Assembly: GCA_020160875.1 (NCBI GenBank) | Contig: JAIUPE010000009.1 | Coordinates: 1 to 54,545 of the forward strand | Direction: 5' to 3' | From: Pseudomonadota bacterium | GTDB lineage: Bacteria; Pseudomonadota; Alphaproteobacteria; Rhodospirillales; Rhodospirillaceae | DNA: 54,545 bases | Shown: in pieces, positions 30,337-40,461 of the stretch | Position numbering within the stretch: the first letter of the stretch is position 1 | Layout of the letters: each line of letters opens with the position of its first letter | The notes under the pieces: generated by a model | Database searches by the model: none | Told to the model about the DNA's origin: nothing | The model's input: the letters and a program-made list of their open reading frames with translations, nothing else | Made by a program: the position numbers and the translations under genes

Positions 30337-31448
30337 TTCAAACTCGCGCTGTCGATTGCGTGACGTGCCGTCGAGCCTTTCGGCGCGGCGCGCAGATATT
30401 GTGCCGGCCAGGTCGTGGCGTGGCCGAGCGCTTCGGCCGCATGCAGAGGCCAATAAGGATCGCGCAGCATTTCACGAGCCAGCATGACGAGATCGGCCTG
30501 GCCGGTGCGGATGATGTGATCGGCCTGCGCTGGGTCTGTAATCAGCCCCACCGCCGACGTGGCGATGCCACCTTCGCGCCGAATCTTCTCGGCAAAGGGC
30601 GTTTGATAGCCGGGCCCAACGGGGATCTCGGCTTTTTCCACATTGCCGGCGGTGGATACGTCGATGAGATCGACGCCCAGCGCCTTCAGTTTGCGTGCGA
30701 GCTCGACAGTTTGATCCGCATCCCATCCGCCGGCCACCCAGTCCGTCGCCGACAAGCGTACGAACAGCACCGCGGGGTCCGGAAGCTTCGCACGAACCTC
30801 AGTGGCCGTTTCGGTGAGGATGCGAATGCGGTTCTCGAAGCTGCCGCCGTATTGGTCGGTGCGGTGATTGGACAACGGCGAGAGGAACTCGTGGAAGAGA
30901 TAGCCGTGGGCCGCGTGCAGCTCGATCACGCGGAAGCCCGCCTCATATGACCGCACGGCGGCCGTGACGAAGGCCTCCCGCAGCGCGGCGATCTCGGCGA
31001 GCGTCAATTCCTTCGGCTGCGGATAGGTTTTCGAGAACGGAATGGCCGACGGCGCCACGACCTGCCAGCCGCCATTCTCGGGCTTCACTTCGCCGGTCGG
31101 CTCGCCGGGAAACGCGCGGTGGGTCGAAGCCTTGCGGCCCGCATGCGCGAGTTGGATGCCGGGGACCGCGCCCTGGCCGGCCATGAAATGGTTGAGCCGC
31201 GCGAGAGGCTCAAAATGTTTCTCGCTCCATACGCCGAGATCCTGCGGCGAGATACGGCCGTTGGGCATCACCGCCGCGGCTTCGGTGAGCACGAGCCCCG
31301 CGCCGCCGACAGCCCGGCTGCCGAGGTGGACAAAGTGCCAATCGTTGGCGAAGCCGTCCTCGGAGCTGTACTCGCACATAGGCGAGACGACGATACGGTT
31401 ACGCAAGGTCACGCCGCGCACGGCGTACGGTTCGAACAGATGGGGCAT
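30333..31448 (-). CDS. NADH:flavin oxidoreductase (OYE family, YqjM-like)
   Basis: This FMN-dependent ene-reductase of the Old Yellow Enzyme family reduces activated C=C bonds. The 371-residue protein starts the barrel with LRNRIVVSPMCEYSS, where the CxYS pattern with a cysteine near the flavin is typical of the YqjM-like class. It continues with QLAHAGRKAS, the substrate-binding HAAHGYLFHEFLSPLSNHRTDQYGG segment (read in part as HGYLFHEFLSP) and VRLSATDW. Physiological substrate unknown. It is transcribed alone. Confidence 0.92.
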   Translation of the reverse strand: MPHLFEPYAVRGVTLRNRIVVSPMCEYSSEDGFANDWHFVHLGSRAVGGAGLVLTEAAAVMPNGRISPQDLGVWSEKHFEPLARLNHFMAGQGAVPGIQLAHAGRKASTHRAFPGEPTGEVKPENGGWQVVAPSAIPFSKTYPQPKELTLAEIAALREAFVTAAVRSYEAGFRVIELHAAHGYLFHEFLSPLSNHRTDQYGGSFENRIRILTETATEVRAKLPDPAVLFVRLSATDWVAGGWDADQTVELARKLKALGVDLIDVSTAGNVEKAEIPVGPGYQTPFAEKIRREGGIATSAVGLITDPAQADHIIRTGQADLVMLAREMLRDPYWPLHAAEALGHATTWPAQYLRAAPKGSTARHAIDSASLN

Positions 31449-31603
31449 GGACGGGATCGCTTCTGTAAAGATGGGAAGGCAAAGGATATTTGTAACCGGC
31501 GCGAGAGGAAAATGGCCATATTCAGCGGGTCAGCCCTGCAATTCCGCTTGATTGACGGACGTTTGCTTGCTTCCTACGGGGACCTCCCATCACAAGCCTT
31601 TCC

Positions 31604-32473
31604 ATGGCCCGACGCGCGCTTCTCATCGTCAACGAAAACAGCCGCCAGGGTCAACGGGCCGCGCAAACGGCCGAGATGCTTTTGCAAAAGGCCGGACTCC
31701 ACGTCCTGCGCGAACGTTCCAACGGTCCGTCAGAACTCGATGCCCTGATCCGCAAGCACGCCGCCACCGTGAATGTCGTTGCGCTCGGCGGCGGTGACGG
31801 GACATTCAACGGTGCGGCCCACGCGCTGATCGATACCGGACTCACGCTCGGAATCCTGCCGCTGGGCACCGGCAACGACCTCGCCCGCACGCTCAATATC
31901 CCGATGGATCTCGCGACCGCGGTAGACACCATCGTCGCGGGCAAGACGCATCACATCGACCTCGGCGACGTGAACGGCCGGCCGTTCTTCAATGTCGCGA
32001 GCTTTGGCCTCAGCGTGCGCCTCACGCGCAATCTCACATCCGATGTCAAGCGGCGCTGGGGCCGGCTGGGCTATGCCATCGCGCTTCTCCGCGCGCTGAT
32101 CCGCGCGCGCCCCTTCTCCGCCGAAATCGTCTGCGGCGGGACCACCCAGCATGTGCGCACCTTACAAATCGCGGTGGGCAATGGCCGCCACTATGGGGCA
32201 GGCATGACGGTGGAAGAGGATGCCCGCATCGACGACGGCGTCCTGAACCTTTACAGCCTGGAGTTCGATCATCCCTGGAGCCTTTTGTTGATCTATCCCG
32301 CCTTCCGCAAGGGGAAACACGGGGTGTGGAAGCAGGTGCGAACGCTGAAATGCAGCGAGGTCGAAATCCGCACGCACAAACCGCGCTCGATCAACACAGA
32401 CGGCGAAATCACGACGCACACCCCGGCACGCTTCAAAGTGATCCGACGCGCGGTGAAGGTATTTGTACCGTAG
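31604..32473 (+). CDS. Diacylglycerol/lipid kinase (YegS/DagK family)
   Basis: This 289-residue lipid kinase family protein has the nucleotide-binding signature VVALGGGDGTFNGA (GGGDGT at 62-67) and the following GILPLGTGNDLARTL loop characteristic of the DAGK catalytic domain. The C-terminal half provides the lipid-binding beta domain. Members phosphorylate diacylglycerol, phosphatidylglycerol, sphingosine or ceramide; the exact lipid is unknown. With btaA and mlaA/mlaC nearby, a role in membrane-lipid turnover is plausible but inferred. Confidence 0.88.
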   Translation: MARRALLIVNENSRQGQRAAQTAEMLLQKAGLHVLRERSNGPSELDALIRKHAATVNVVALGGGDGTFNGAAHALIDTGLTLGILPLGTGNDLARTLNIPMDLATAVDTIVAGKTHHIDLGDVNGRPFFNVASFGLSVRLTRNLTSDVKRRWGRLGYAIALLRALIRARPFSAEIVCGGTTQHVRTLQIAVGNGRHYGAGMTVEEDARIDDGVLNLYSLEFDHPWSLLLIYPAFRKGKHGVWKQVRTLKCSEVEIRTHKPRSINTDGEITTHTPARFKVIRRAVKVFVP

Positions 32474-32583
32474 TGCGACCCACCGGCATCGTCCGCCGCG
32501 AAGCGGCCGGGTGGTCCATCGTGCGAAAACCCAACTCTTGCGGATGAGACCCCGGCCTTCCCAGGATGCGACGGTTGAGTGGG

Positions 32584-33015
32584 TTAAGACGTCAGCGAGT
32601 TATCACCCAACGCAACATCCAGAATGAAGTTGGCCATGTCCTTGGGCTTGATCTTCGGCACTTTGGAATCGCGCCCCTCCATCGTGCGCTTGATGACGAT
32701 GTTGGCTTCGACCTTCCGCTGTTCGACGCGCACGATGTCCTTCGCACCTTTGATTTTCGGGTAGTAGAGCGGATCGATAATCTTCATGCGTTCGCCGAGG
32801 CGAGCCATCAGGGCGGCCTCGTCGATACTATCGGTCTCGCGCGCACCCACGAGCGTCCAGTCCTTTTGGCCGCCGTAGCCGGTTTCGTTCAGCTCCTTCA
32901 CCGCGTCTTCAGGCGCGTCATCGGTGAAACCGACCCGGTAGAGGTGCTTGCTGATGCCGGCATCGTTACCCCATTCCTGCATGGTTTCGCTCATGGCGAT
33001 GTAGACGGACGGCAT
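32584..33015 (-). CDS. Hypothetical protein, possible degenerate GIY-YIG-like fold
   Basis: The 143-residue product has no signal or membrane segment. The first half, VYIAMSETMQEW ... HLYRVGFTDDAPEDAVKELN, has the spacing of GIY-YIG/T5orf172 proteins (a YIxxS strand, then a KVGxTxD-like strand), and a glutamate follows near residue 68. The canonical GIY and YIG triplets are absent, so nuclease activity is doubtful. The second half is charged and not recognised. It diverges from threonine aldolase across a 43-bp gap. Confidence 0.55.
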   Translation of the reverse strand: MPSVYIAMSETMQEWGNDAGISKHLYRVGFTDDAPEDAVKELNETGYGGQKDWTLVGARETDSIDEAALMARLGERMKIIDPLYYPKIKGAKDIVRVEQRKVEANIVIKRTMEGRDSKVPKIKPKDMANFILDVALGDNSLTS

Positions 33016-33058
33016 CCTTCTCTCCTAGGCTCATTCGCTCTTCAGGGGACCTTCATAC

Positions 33059-34060
33059 ATGATCGATTTGCGCAGCGATACCGTCACGCAACCCACCGCC
33101 GGCATGCGCAAAGCCATGATGGAAGCCCCTGTTGGCGATGATGTTTTTGGCGACGACCCGACGGTGAACCGCCTTCAGGCGATCTCGGCGGAGCGCGCGG
33201 GGAAAGAGGCCGGCTTGTTCTTGCCGACAGGCACACAGAGCAACCTTGCCGGTCTCATGGCCCACTGCGAGCGCGGCGACGAATATATCGTCGGCCAGAA
33301 TGCCCATACCTATAAGTACGAAGGCGGTGGGGCGGCGGTGCTGGGCAGCATCCAGCCCCAGCCCCTCGCTAACGCCGCCGACGGCACGATCCCCCTGGAT
33401 CTCGTCGCCGCCGCGATCAAGCCCGACGACACCCATTTCGCAAAGACGCGGCTTCTCGCGCTGGAGAACACCATCGGCGGCAAGGTGCTGCCGGCGAGTT
33501 ATGTGGCTGAGGCGACGTCCTTCGCGAAGTCCAAGGGTCTCGCGACGCACCTTGATGGCGCACGCATCTGGAATGTGATGGTTGCGTCCAACGCGTCCCT
33601 CGCCGATTTGTGCGGCGGGTTCGACACCGTCTCCATGTGTTTCTCGAAAGGCATGGGCGCACCGGTGGGCTCGGTGCTGGTGGGATCAAAGGAGCTGATC
33701 AAACGCGCCGCGCGCTGGCGCAAGACATTGGGCGGCGGCATGCGCCAGGCGGGCGTGTTGGCGGCGGCATGTCTTTATGCGCTGGATCACCATCTTACCC
33801 GCCTGCGGACCGATCACGAGAATGCGGAGAAGCTCGCGAAGGGTTTAGGCGAAATTCCAGCGCTGAAGATCACCTCGCAGAGCACCAATATGGTGTTCGT
33901 GGCGGTGCCCGAGAAGGATTGCGCGCCACTGGCCACTTTCCTGAAGGAGCGCGGTATCCTGACGCTCATGTCGCCGAACCTGCGCCTCGTCACGCACGGC
34001 GACATGACCGTCGCCGATATCGACACGGCGATCGCGGCGTTCAAAGCCTACTTCAAATAA
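33059..34060 (+). CDS. ltaE: Low-specificity L-threonine aldolase
   Basis: This PLP enzyme cleaves L-threonine/allo-threonine to glycine and acetaldehyde. The 333-residue product has the full fold-type I pattern: IDLRSDTVTQPT at the N-terminus, LPTGTQSNL for phosphate binding, HLDGARIWN with the ring-contacting aspartate, and the Schiff-base lysine K197 in MCFSKGMGAPVGS. A ribosome site is weak (GGGGA about 10 nt upstream). Its stop directly abuts the stop of the convergent glnS. Confidence 0.94.
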   Translation: MIDLRSDTVTQPTAGMRKAMMEAPVGDDVFGDDPTVNRLQAISAERAGKEAGLFLPTGTQSNLAGLMAHCERGDEYIVGQNAHTYKYEGGGAAVLGSIQPQPLANAADGTIPLDLVAAAIKPDDTHFAKTRLLALENTIGGKVLPASYVAEATSFAKSKGLATHLDGARIWNVMVASNASLADLCGGFDTVSMCFSKGMGAPVGSVLVGSKELIKRAARWRKTLGGGMRQAGVLAAACLYALDHHLTRLRTDHENAEKLAKGLGEIPALKITSQSTNMVFVAVPEKDCAPLATFLKERGILTLMSPNLRLVTHGDMTVADIDTAIAAFKAYFK

Positions 34061-35725
34061 CTACTGCGCTTTCGCGAAGCTGTCGCGCAGGCCGACGGTG
34101 CGGTTGAACACCAGACCCTTCGCCTTGGAATCGCGCACGAAGTAACCCAGGCGCTCGAACTGCACCGTGGTCTTTTCGTTGCGCGCCGCGAGCACGGGTT
34201 CGAGCTTCGCGTCCGCGATCACTTCCAGCGAGTTCGGGTTGAGGTCCTTCACCACATCGCCGTCGGCGCCCGGATCGGGGCGGCTGAACAGCGTGTTGTA
34301 GATGCGGACTTCCGCGTTCACCGCATGCGGGGCCGAGACCCAATGCATGGTCGCCTTCACCTTGCGGCCGTCGGGCGCGTTGCCGCCCTTGGTCGCCGGA
34401 TCGTAGGTGCAGCGCAGCTCGACGATGTTGCCGGCCGCATCCTTGATGGCTTCGCGGCAGGTGATGAAATAGGCATAACGCAGGCGCACTTCCATGCCCG
34501 GCGACAAGCGGAAGAACTTCTTCGGCGGGTTCTCCATGAAGTCGTCCTGCTCGATATAGAGCTCACGGCTGAACGGCACCTTGCGCGAACCGGCGCTCGG
34601 GTCTTCGGGGTTGTTCACCGCTTCGAGCTCTTCCGACTGACCTTCAGGATAGTTCTCGATCACGACCTTCAGAGGCTTCAGCACGGCCATATAACGCGAG
34701 GCGGCCTTGTTGAGGTATTCGCGCACGGCCGCGTCGAACATGGCGATGTCGACCACGCTGTTGGCACGCGCGACACCGGCGCGCTTCACGAAGTCGCGGA
34801 TCGCTTCGGGCGGGATGCCGCGGCGGCGCATACCGGCGATGGTCGGCATGCGCGGATCGTCCCAGCCATCCACATGGCCTTCCTTCACGAACTGAGTCAG
34901 GGAGCGTTTCGAAAGGACCGTGTAGGTCATATTGAGGCGCGCGAATTCATACTGACGCGGGCGCGCGGGCACAGGAAGCTGCTCAAGCAACCAGTCATAG
35001 AGCGGGCGGTGGTCGTCGTATTCGAGCGTGCAGAGGGAGTGCGTGACGTGTTCAAGCGCATCCGACTGACCGTGCGCGTAGTCGTACATCGGGAAGATGC
35101 ACCAGGTGGTGCCCGTGCGCGGATGCGGCGTGTGGATGATGCGGTAGAGCACCGGATCGCGCAGATTGATGTTGCCCGAGGCCATGTCGATCTTGGCGCG
35201 GAGCGTACGGGCGCCGTTCGGGAACTCACCGGCCTTCATGCGGCGGAAGAGATCGAGGTTCTCGGCGACCGCGCGCTCGCGGAATGGGCTTGGTTTGCCG
35301 GCTTCGGTCAACGTGCCGCGATTGAGGCGCATCTCATCCGGCGTCTGGTCGTCGACGTAAGCGAGACCTTTTTCGATTAGGGTCTCGGCCCACAGATACA
35401 ACTGCTCGAAATAGTCCGAGGCGTGATAGAGGTGCCGCCCCCAGTCGAACCCGAGCCAACGCACGTCCGCCTCGATGGCGTCGATATACTCCTGCTCTTC
35501 CTTCGCCGGATTGGTGTCGTCGTAGCGCAGGTGGCAGCGCCCGCCGAATTCCTCGACCAGGCCGAAATTGATGCAGATCGCCTTGGCGTGGCCAAGGTGG
35601 AGGTAGCCGTTTGGCTCCGGCGGAAAGCGGGTGACGATCTCCTTGTGCTTCCCCGAAGCGAGGTCCGCGCTGACGATATCGCGCAGGAAATTGTTTACGA
35701 CGACGGGGGCTTCGGTCTCGGACAT
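34061..35725 (-). CDS. glnS: Glutaminyl-tRNA synthetase
   Basis: This class I synthetase charges tRNA-Gln. The 554-residue protein has the HIGH motif as HLGH in [17 protein letters not shown], and a KMSKS equivalent at VLSKRSL. Two C-terminal beta-barrel anticodon-binding domains cover about residues 340-550. GlnRS rather than non-discriminating GluRS is indicated by the [15 protein letters not shown] segment and the overall length. Most alphaproteobacteria instead make Gln-tRNA with GatCAB, so its presence is notable. Transcribed alone. Confidence 0.95.
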   Translation of the reverse strand: MSETEAPVVVNNFLRDIVSADLASGKHKEIVTRFPPEPNGYLHLGHAKAICINFGLVEEFGGRCHLRYDDTNPAKEEQEYIDAIEADVRWLGFDWGRHLYHASDYFEQLYLWAETLIEKGLAYVDDQTPDEMRLNRGTLTEAGKPSPFRERAVAENLDLFRRMKAGEFPNGARTLRAKIDMASGNINLRDPVLYRIIHTPHPRTGTTWCIFPMYDYAHGQSDALEHVTHSLCTLEYDDHRPLYDWLLEQLPVPARPRQYEFARLNMTYTVLSKRSLTQFVKEGHVDGWDDPRMPTIAGMRRRGIPPEAIRDFVKRAGVARANSVVDIAMFDAAVREYLNKAASRYMAVLKPLKVVIENYPEGQSEELEAVNNPEDPSAGSRKVPFSRELYIEQDDFMENPPKKFFRLSPGMEVRLRYAYFITCREAIKDAAGNIVELRCTYDPATKGGNAPDGRKVKATMHWVSAPHAVNAEVRIYNTLFSRPDPGADGDVVKDLNPNSLEVIADAKLEPVLAARNEKTTVQFERLGYFVRDSKAKGLVFNRTVGLRDSFAKAQ

Positions 35726-35766
35726 GAAATCTCTCGGGGATGGGCTAGACGGACAACGGCAGGAAA

Positions 35767-37458
35767 TTAACCTACATCGTCGTTAAAGCCATTGGTAATT
35801 GGGTAGCGATAGTCGCGCCCGAAGGCGATTTTGCTGATTTTTACGCCCGGCGGCGCCTGACGGCGCTTGTATTCGGCGTTCTTCAGCATTCTGAAGACCC
35901 GGCGCACGGTCGCCTCGGCAAAACCTTCAGCCGCCACCTCCCCGATCCCCTTCTGCCCCTCGATCAGGCCTTTCAGGATCCCATCCAGGTCCTCGTAGGG
36001 CGGCAGCGTATCTTGGTCTTTTTGATTGGGTTTCAGTTCGGCCGTCGGCGGCTTGGTGATGACGTTCTCGGGCATCACCGGGCCCTCAGGGCCAAGGCCG
36101 CCCGCCGGCTTGTGCGCGTTGCGCCAGCGGCAAACCGCGAAGACGGTGGTCTTGTAGAGATCCTTCAGCACGGCATAGCCGCCGCACATATCGCCATAGA
36201 GCGTGGCGTAGCCGGTGGACATCTCACTCTTATTGCCCGTGGAGAGCACCATCTTTCCGAATTTGTTCGAGATCGCCATCAGCGCCATGCCGCGCGCGCG
36301 GGACTGGAGATTCTCTTCCGTGATACCCGCGTTGGTTCCCACGAACAGCGGCCCGAGCATCTCGTCATAGGCCGCCATGGCCGGACCGATGGAGATGGTG
36401 TCGAGACGTACGCCCAGCAGCTTCGCACAGGCGGCCGCGTCATCGAGGCTTTCCTGCGACGTGTAGGGCGACGGCATCATGACGCAGTGAACCTTGTCCG
36501 GCCCGAGCGCATCGGCGGCGATGGAGGCCGCCAGGGCGCTGTCGATGCCGCCCGAGAGGCCCAGCACCACCCCGGGAAAGCGGTTCTTGCGCACATAGTC
36601 GCGCAGGCCCATCACTGTCGCCTGATAGATGTTCTCGGCGCGCTCACAGGCGGGCGCGGGCGCCTGCGGCGTGCAGACCCAGCCCTTTTCCGTACGCGTC
36701 CACGTCGTGACGAGAAGGTCCGTCCGCCACCAGGGCATTTGCGCCGCCAGCGCGCGATCGGCATTGAGCACGAAGGAACCGCCATCGAACACCAGATCGT
36801 CCTGGCCGCCGACTTGATTCACATAAATGAGCGGAAGGTTGGTTTCGAGCACGCGGCCGACGGCATGATTGAGACGCCCGTCATGTTTGGAGAGTTCGAA
36901 CGGCGAGCCGTTCGGGACGACCAAAATCTCGGCGCCGGATTCCTGAAGGGTCTCGGCCACATCCTCGAACCACATATCCTCGCAGACCATCGCGCCCAAG
37001 CGCACCCCACGGAACGGGATCGGTCCCGGCGCGGGGCCGGGCATGAACACGCGGTATTCGTCGAAGACGCCATAGTTCGGCAGATGGTGTTTATAGCGCA
37101 CGCCCTGCACCTGCCCATGATCGAGCAGCAGCACGGCGTTGTGCGCGCGCAGACGCACGTCTTCACCGATCTTTTTGACCTTCGCCTGCCAGGGCGAACC
37201 GATCAGAAGCGCGGGGCCTTTGTCGGCGGTGAGCTCAGCGAGCGAACCGACCGCCTTCTCGCAAGCTTCGAGGAAAGAGACCCGGTAAACCAGGTCCTCG
37301 GGTGGATAACCGCTGACGCAGAGCTCCGGGAACACCACGAGATCGGCGCCGAGGGCGCGCGCCTTTTCACGCGCGTCCTTGATGAGCGCGACGTTGCCCG
37401 CGATATCGCCCACGGTCGGATTGACCTGAGCCAACGCGATCGTGAGGGAGTCTGCCAT
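35767..37458 (-). CDS. nadE: Glutamine-dependent NAD+ synthetase
   Basis: NadE amidates nicotinic-acid adenine dinucleotide to NAD+. The 563-residue two-domain form has an N-terminal nitrilase-type glutaminase with the Glu-Lys-Cys triad (in [26 protein letters not shown] and MVCEDMW). The ammonia-using synthetase domain has the P-loop [13 protein letters not shown]. The [11 protein letters not shown] and C-terminal [12 protein letters not shown] segments agree with the family. It lies 9 bp downstream of aroG, probably one operon. Confidence 0.95.
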   Translation of the reverse strand: MADSLTIALAQVNPTVGDIAGNVALIKDAREKARALGADLVVFPELCVSGYPPEDLVYRVSFLEACEKAVGSLAELTADKGPALLIGSPWQAKVKKIGEDVRLRAHNAVLLLDHGQVQGVRYKHHLPNYGVFDEYRVFMPGPAPGPIPFRGVRLGAMVCEDMWFEDVAETLQESGAEILVVPNGSPFELSKHDGRLNHAVGRVLETNLPLIYVNQVGGQDDLVFDGGSFVLNADRALAAQMPWWRTDLLVTTWTRTEKGWVCTPQAPAPACERAENIYQATVMGLRDYVRKNRFPGVVLGLSGGIDSALAASIAADALGPDKVHCVMMPSPYTSQESLDDAAACAKLLGVRLDTISIGPAMAAYDEMLGPLFVGTNAGITEENLQSRARGMALMAISNKFGKMVLSTGNKSEMSTGYATLYGDMCGGYAVLKDLYKTTVFAVCRWRNAHKPAGGLGPEGPVMPENVITKPPTAELKPNQKDQDTLPPYEDLDGILKGLIEGQKGIGEVAAEGFAEATVRRVFRMLKNAEYKRRQAPPGVKISKIAFGRDYRYPITNGFNDDVG

Positions 37459-37467
37459 CGCGCGGAC

Positions 37468-38865
37468 TTACGACGCGGCGGCCAAGCGATCCTTTTTCTG
37501 CAGAACACGCTCTTCCTTGAGCGCTTCGGCGATAAGGAAAGCGAGTTCCAGCGACTGCGAGGCGTTGAGGCGCGGGTCGCAGTGGGTGTGATAGCGATCG
37601 GCGAGGCTGGCTTCGGTGATGGCTTGGGTACCGCCGACGCACTCGGTCACGTCCTTGCCGGTGAGCTCGAAGTGAACGCCGCCCGGGTGCGTGCCCTCGG
37701 CGCGATGCACGGCGAAGAAGGCGCGCACTTCGGAAAGGATACGGTCGAACTGGCGGGTCTTGTAACCGGTGGAGCTTTTCACCGTGTTGGCGTGCATGGG
37801 ATCGCATACCCACACGATCTTCCGGCCCTCGCGCTGCACGGCGCGCACCAGCGTCGGCAGATGTTCAGCGAGGCGTTCGGCGCCCATACGGGTGATGACG
37901 GTCAGGCGCCCGGCCTCGTTCTGCGGATTGAGCAGATCGCAGAGCGTCAGCAATTCTTCCGGCGTCGTCTTCGGGCCGACTTTCACGCCAAGCGGGTTCT
38001 GGATGCCGCGCATGAATTCCACATGAGCGTGATCCGGCTGGCGCGTACGCTCGCCAAGCCACAGCATGTGGGCCGAGCAGCCGTACCACTGGCCGGTGGT
38101 GGAATCGTTGCGGCACATGGCTTCTTCATATGGAAGCAGCAACGCCTCATGCGACGTGTAGAGTTCGGTTTCGCGGATCTGCGGCACCGTATCGCCCGTC
38201 AGACCACAAGCTTCCATGAACTCGAGCGTTTCCTGGATGCGATCGGCGAAGCGCTTATACTTTTCCGCCGTAGCGGCGTCGGTCATGAAGCCAAGCGTCC
38301 ACTGATGGACCTTATGCAGGTCGGCGTAACCGCCTTGCGCAAAGGCGCGCAGAAGGTTGAGCGTGGCGGCAGACTGATTGTAGGCCTGCACCATGCGCTT
38401 CGGATCGGGCGTGCGTGCTTCGGCTGTGAACTCGGGGCCATTGATGTTGTCGCCGCGGTAAGACGGTAGAGTCACCTCGCCGATGGTTTCATCGGACGAG
38501 GAGCGCGGCTTGGCGAACTGTCCGGCGAGACGGCCGACCTTCACGATCGGCACCGCGCCGCCGAATGTGAGCACGACCGCCATCTGCAGGAGAACGCGGA
38601 ACGTGTCGCGGATATTGTCCGGATGGAATTCGGCGAAGCTTTCGGCACAGTCCCCGCCCTGGAGCAGGAACGCATTGCCGTCGGCGACCTTGCCGAGCGC
38701 GGTCTTCAAGCGGCGCGCTTCACCGGCGAATACCAGCGGAGGATAACCGCGCAATTGCTTTTCGACGGCGGTAAGGACGGAGGCGTCCGGATAAACGGGC
38801 ACCTGCTGGATGGGCTTGGCCCTCCAACTTTCCCGGCTCCATTTTCCTGTCTCACGTATTGCCAC
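37468..38865 (-). CDS. Class II DAHP synthase (3-deoxy-7-phosphoheptulonate synthase)
   Basis: DAHP synthase condenses PEP and erythrose-4-phosphate, the first step of the shikimate pathway. The 465-residue plant/Mycobacterium-like class II enzyme has the metal-binding and PEP motifs: [38 protein letters not shown] and the [15 protein letters not shown] histidine segment. The GTG at 38865 was chosen because GAGG lies 6 nt upstream; a TTG 12 bp earlier is possible. It diverges from the SAM methyltransferase gene. Confidence 0.94.
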   Translation of the reverse strand: MAIRETGKWSRESWRAKPIQQVPVYPDASVLTAVEKQLRGYPPLVFAGEARRLKTALGKVADGNAFLLQGGDCAESFAEFHPDNIRDTFRVLLQMAVVLTFGGAVPIVKVGRLAGQFAKPRSSSDETIGEVTLPSYRGDNINGPEFTAEARTPDPKRMVQAYNQSAATLNLLRAFAQGGYADLHKVHQWTLGFMTDAATAEKYKRFADRIQETLEFMEACGLTGDTVPQIRETELYTSHEALLLPYEEAMCRNDSTTGQWYGCSAHMLWLGERTRQPDHAHVEFMRGIQNPLGVKVGPKTTPEELLTLCDLLNPQNEAGRLTVITRMGAERLAEHLPTLVRAVQREGRKIVWVCDPMHANTVKSSTGYKTRQFDRILSEVRAFFAVHRAEGTHPGGVHFELTGKDVTECVGGTQAITEASLADRYHTHCDPRLNASQSLELAFLIAEALKEERVLQKKDRLAAAS

Positions 38866-38887
38866 GGCGCGCCTCAATGGGTTCTCA

Positions 38888-38905
38888 CGTACATATCGTA
38901 CATAT
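38888..38905. repeat. Tandem 9-bp direct repeat in the aroG promoter region
   Basis: CGTACATAT occurs twice with no spacer at 38888-38896 and 38897-38905, within the AT-rich region immediately upstream of the DAHP synthase gene. It could be a regulator-binding site or promoter element. Confidence 0.5.
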
Positions 38906-38993
38906 AATGCGCTGGTATTAATGATTTCACGCCCCCTTTTCCAGGAAAAAGCCCAAATACGAACAATTCCAACCGGTTGTGAAAGCTTTGCGC

Positions 38994-39602
38994 ATGAATC
39001 ATCCCTCGGCTGCCGATATCACCGCCCTCTATCAGCGCCACGCGGCCGCTTGGGATAAAGAGCGGGGCCGCACTTTGTGCGAGCGGCCCTGGCTGGACCG
39101 CTTCCGCGCGGCATTGCCGTCCGACCGGTCGGTCCTCGATCTCGGTTGCGGCGCCGGCGAGCCCCTCGCCCGCTATTTGATCGAACAGGGCGATCGCGTG
39201 ACGGGCGTCGATAGTTCACCCGCGTTGATCGATATCGCCCGTCGCCGTTTCCCCAACGAACGATGGATGACGGACGACATGCGCACTGTTTCTTTTTCGG
39301 AACGCTTCGGCGGAATCCTGGCGTGGGACAGCTTCTTCCATCTCACACCGGACGATCAGCGCGCGATGTTTCCGGTGTTCGCGGCATATGCTGCGCCCGG
39401 CGCGGCGCTGATGTTCACCAGCGGGCCGAAATTCGGTGAGGCAATCGGGAACTACCAGGGCGACGCGCTTTACCACGCGAGCCTGGACGCGGCGGAATAT
39501 CGCGCGCGGCTGGCGGAACATGGCTTTCGCGTGATGGCGCACGTTGTGGAGGATCCAACGTGCGGCGGTCACACGATCTGGCTAGCGAAGTTCAGCCCGT
39601 AA
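38994..39602 (+). CDS. Class I SAM-dependent methyltransferase
   Basis: The 202-residue product has motif [17 protein letters not shown] and the acidic motif after VTGVDSS, with a motif-III-like [10 protein letters not shown]. It belongs to the broad small-molecule/tellurite-resistance-like methyltransferase group. The substrate cannot be read from sequence. The ATG at 38994 was chosen over a GTG 15 bp upstream. The 3' end overlaps the convergent TauE gene by 11 bp. Confidence 0.85.
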   Translation: MNHPSAADITALYQRHAAAWDKERGRTLCERPWLDRFRAALPSDRSVLDLGCGAGEPLARYLIEQGDRVTGVDSSPALIDIARRRFPNERWMTDDMRTVSFSERFGGILAWDSFFHLTPDDQRAMFPVFAAYAAPGAALMFTSGPKFGEAIGNYQGDALYHASLDAAEYRARLAEHGFRVMAHVVEDPTCGGHTIWLAKFSP

Positions 39603-40341
39603 GCAGACGCGGCACCGACGAAATCAGCAGCGAGATTCCGGTGAGCGACAGGATACCGAGGATCAAGCGCCGGAACGCGGCGTCGCTGATCTTCGTGTAC
39701 ATCTTCGCGCCGATCAGCGATGGGATCACCATGGCGGGGATGGCGATAAGCAGCCAACTCGCGCGCTCGACGGTGATGATGCCGCGCACGAAGTAGCCGC
39801 TAATCGTGACAATGTGCATGGAGAGGTTGAACCACTGGATGATCGCGCGCTGCTCATCCTTGCTCCAGGCCTGGAACGATGCCCAGAGCGTCGGCACAGC
39901 GCCCGCGAAACCGCCGATACCGCCGAGGATACCGCCCACGAAGCCGAAGCCGCCGTTCACGGCAGGCCGCTCCTTTTGCACATGCACCTTGCCGCCGTAG
40001 AACAGCATCAAGGGGCAATAAAGCGCGAGAAATCCACCGACGGCGGCGCGAAACACGATTTGGTCGATCAAGGGCAGGATCGCGATGCCGAGCGGCACAC
40101 CAAGCACGCCGCCGATAATGAACGGCAGCGTGCGCTTGAGATTGAACCCGCGCCGCGCGGCAATGATGGTGATGGCCTGACCGATGACCGAGCAACCGAC
40201 CACAACAACGGCCGCGAGCTGCGGATCAACCGTCCACGCCCAGAAGGCCATGGCGCACATGGCAAAGGCAAAACCGGAAAGACCTTGCACGAAGCCGGCG
40301 GCGGCCGCGCCGACGATAATAATGAGGGTTAGGGAGTCCAT
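39592..40341 (-). CDS. TauE/SafE family permease
   Basis: This 249-residue membrane protein has about seven to eight helices in two repeats. The family pattern is visible in AAAAGFVQGLSGFAFAMCAMAFW and GGFGFVGGILGGIGGFAGAVPTLW (each read in part as GLSGFAF and GGIGGFAGAVPTLW). Members export sulfite or other organosulfonate/anion by-products; the substrate here is unknown. Transcribed alone, convergent with the methyltransferase gene. Confidence 0.9.
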   Translation of the reverse strand: MDSLTLIIIVGAAAAGFVQGLSGFAFAMCAMAFWAWTVDPQLAAVVVVGCSVIGQAITIIAARRGFNLKRTLPFIIGGVLGVPLGIAILPLIDQIVFRAAVGGFLALYCPLMLFYGGKVHVQKERPAVNGGFGFVGGILGGIGGFAGAVPTLWASFQAWSKDEQRAIIQWFNLSMHIVTISGYFVRGIITVERASWLLIAIPAMVIPSLIGAKMYTKISDAAFRRLILGILSLTGISLLISSVPRLLTG

Positions 40342-40353
40342 CTAAAACGCAGT

Positions 40354-40441
40354 GTCACCTTGGGCGAAGCCCAGGGTCCAGAGTTTTCGAACACCGGCGT
40401 CTCATTTGGCAACCCTGGATCCTGGGCTGCGCCCAGGATGA
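40354..40441. repeat. REP/BIME-like palindromic element (copy B)
   Basis: Two inverted units lie at 40354-40381 and 40415-40441. Each is a hairpin (TTGGGC-GAA-GCCCAGG; CCTGGGC-TGC-GCCCAGG) flanked by GTCA and TCCAG ends, which are shared with copy A at 27660-27764. It sits between the 5' end of tauE and the 3' end of glutathione reductase. The stem sequence differs from copy A, while the flanking positions are conserved. Confidence 0.75.
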
Positions 40442-40461
40442 TCAGCCAGAAAACAGAAAAA

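Noticed and set aside
36013-38469. An 818-codon open frame antisense to nadE and the DAHP synthase gene
   Set aside because: It runs across two real genes with full family motifs on the opposite strand, and its product is Arg/His/Gly-rich with no domain. It is a composition artefact.
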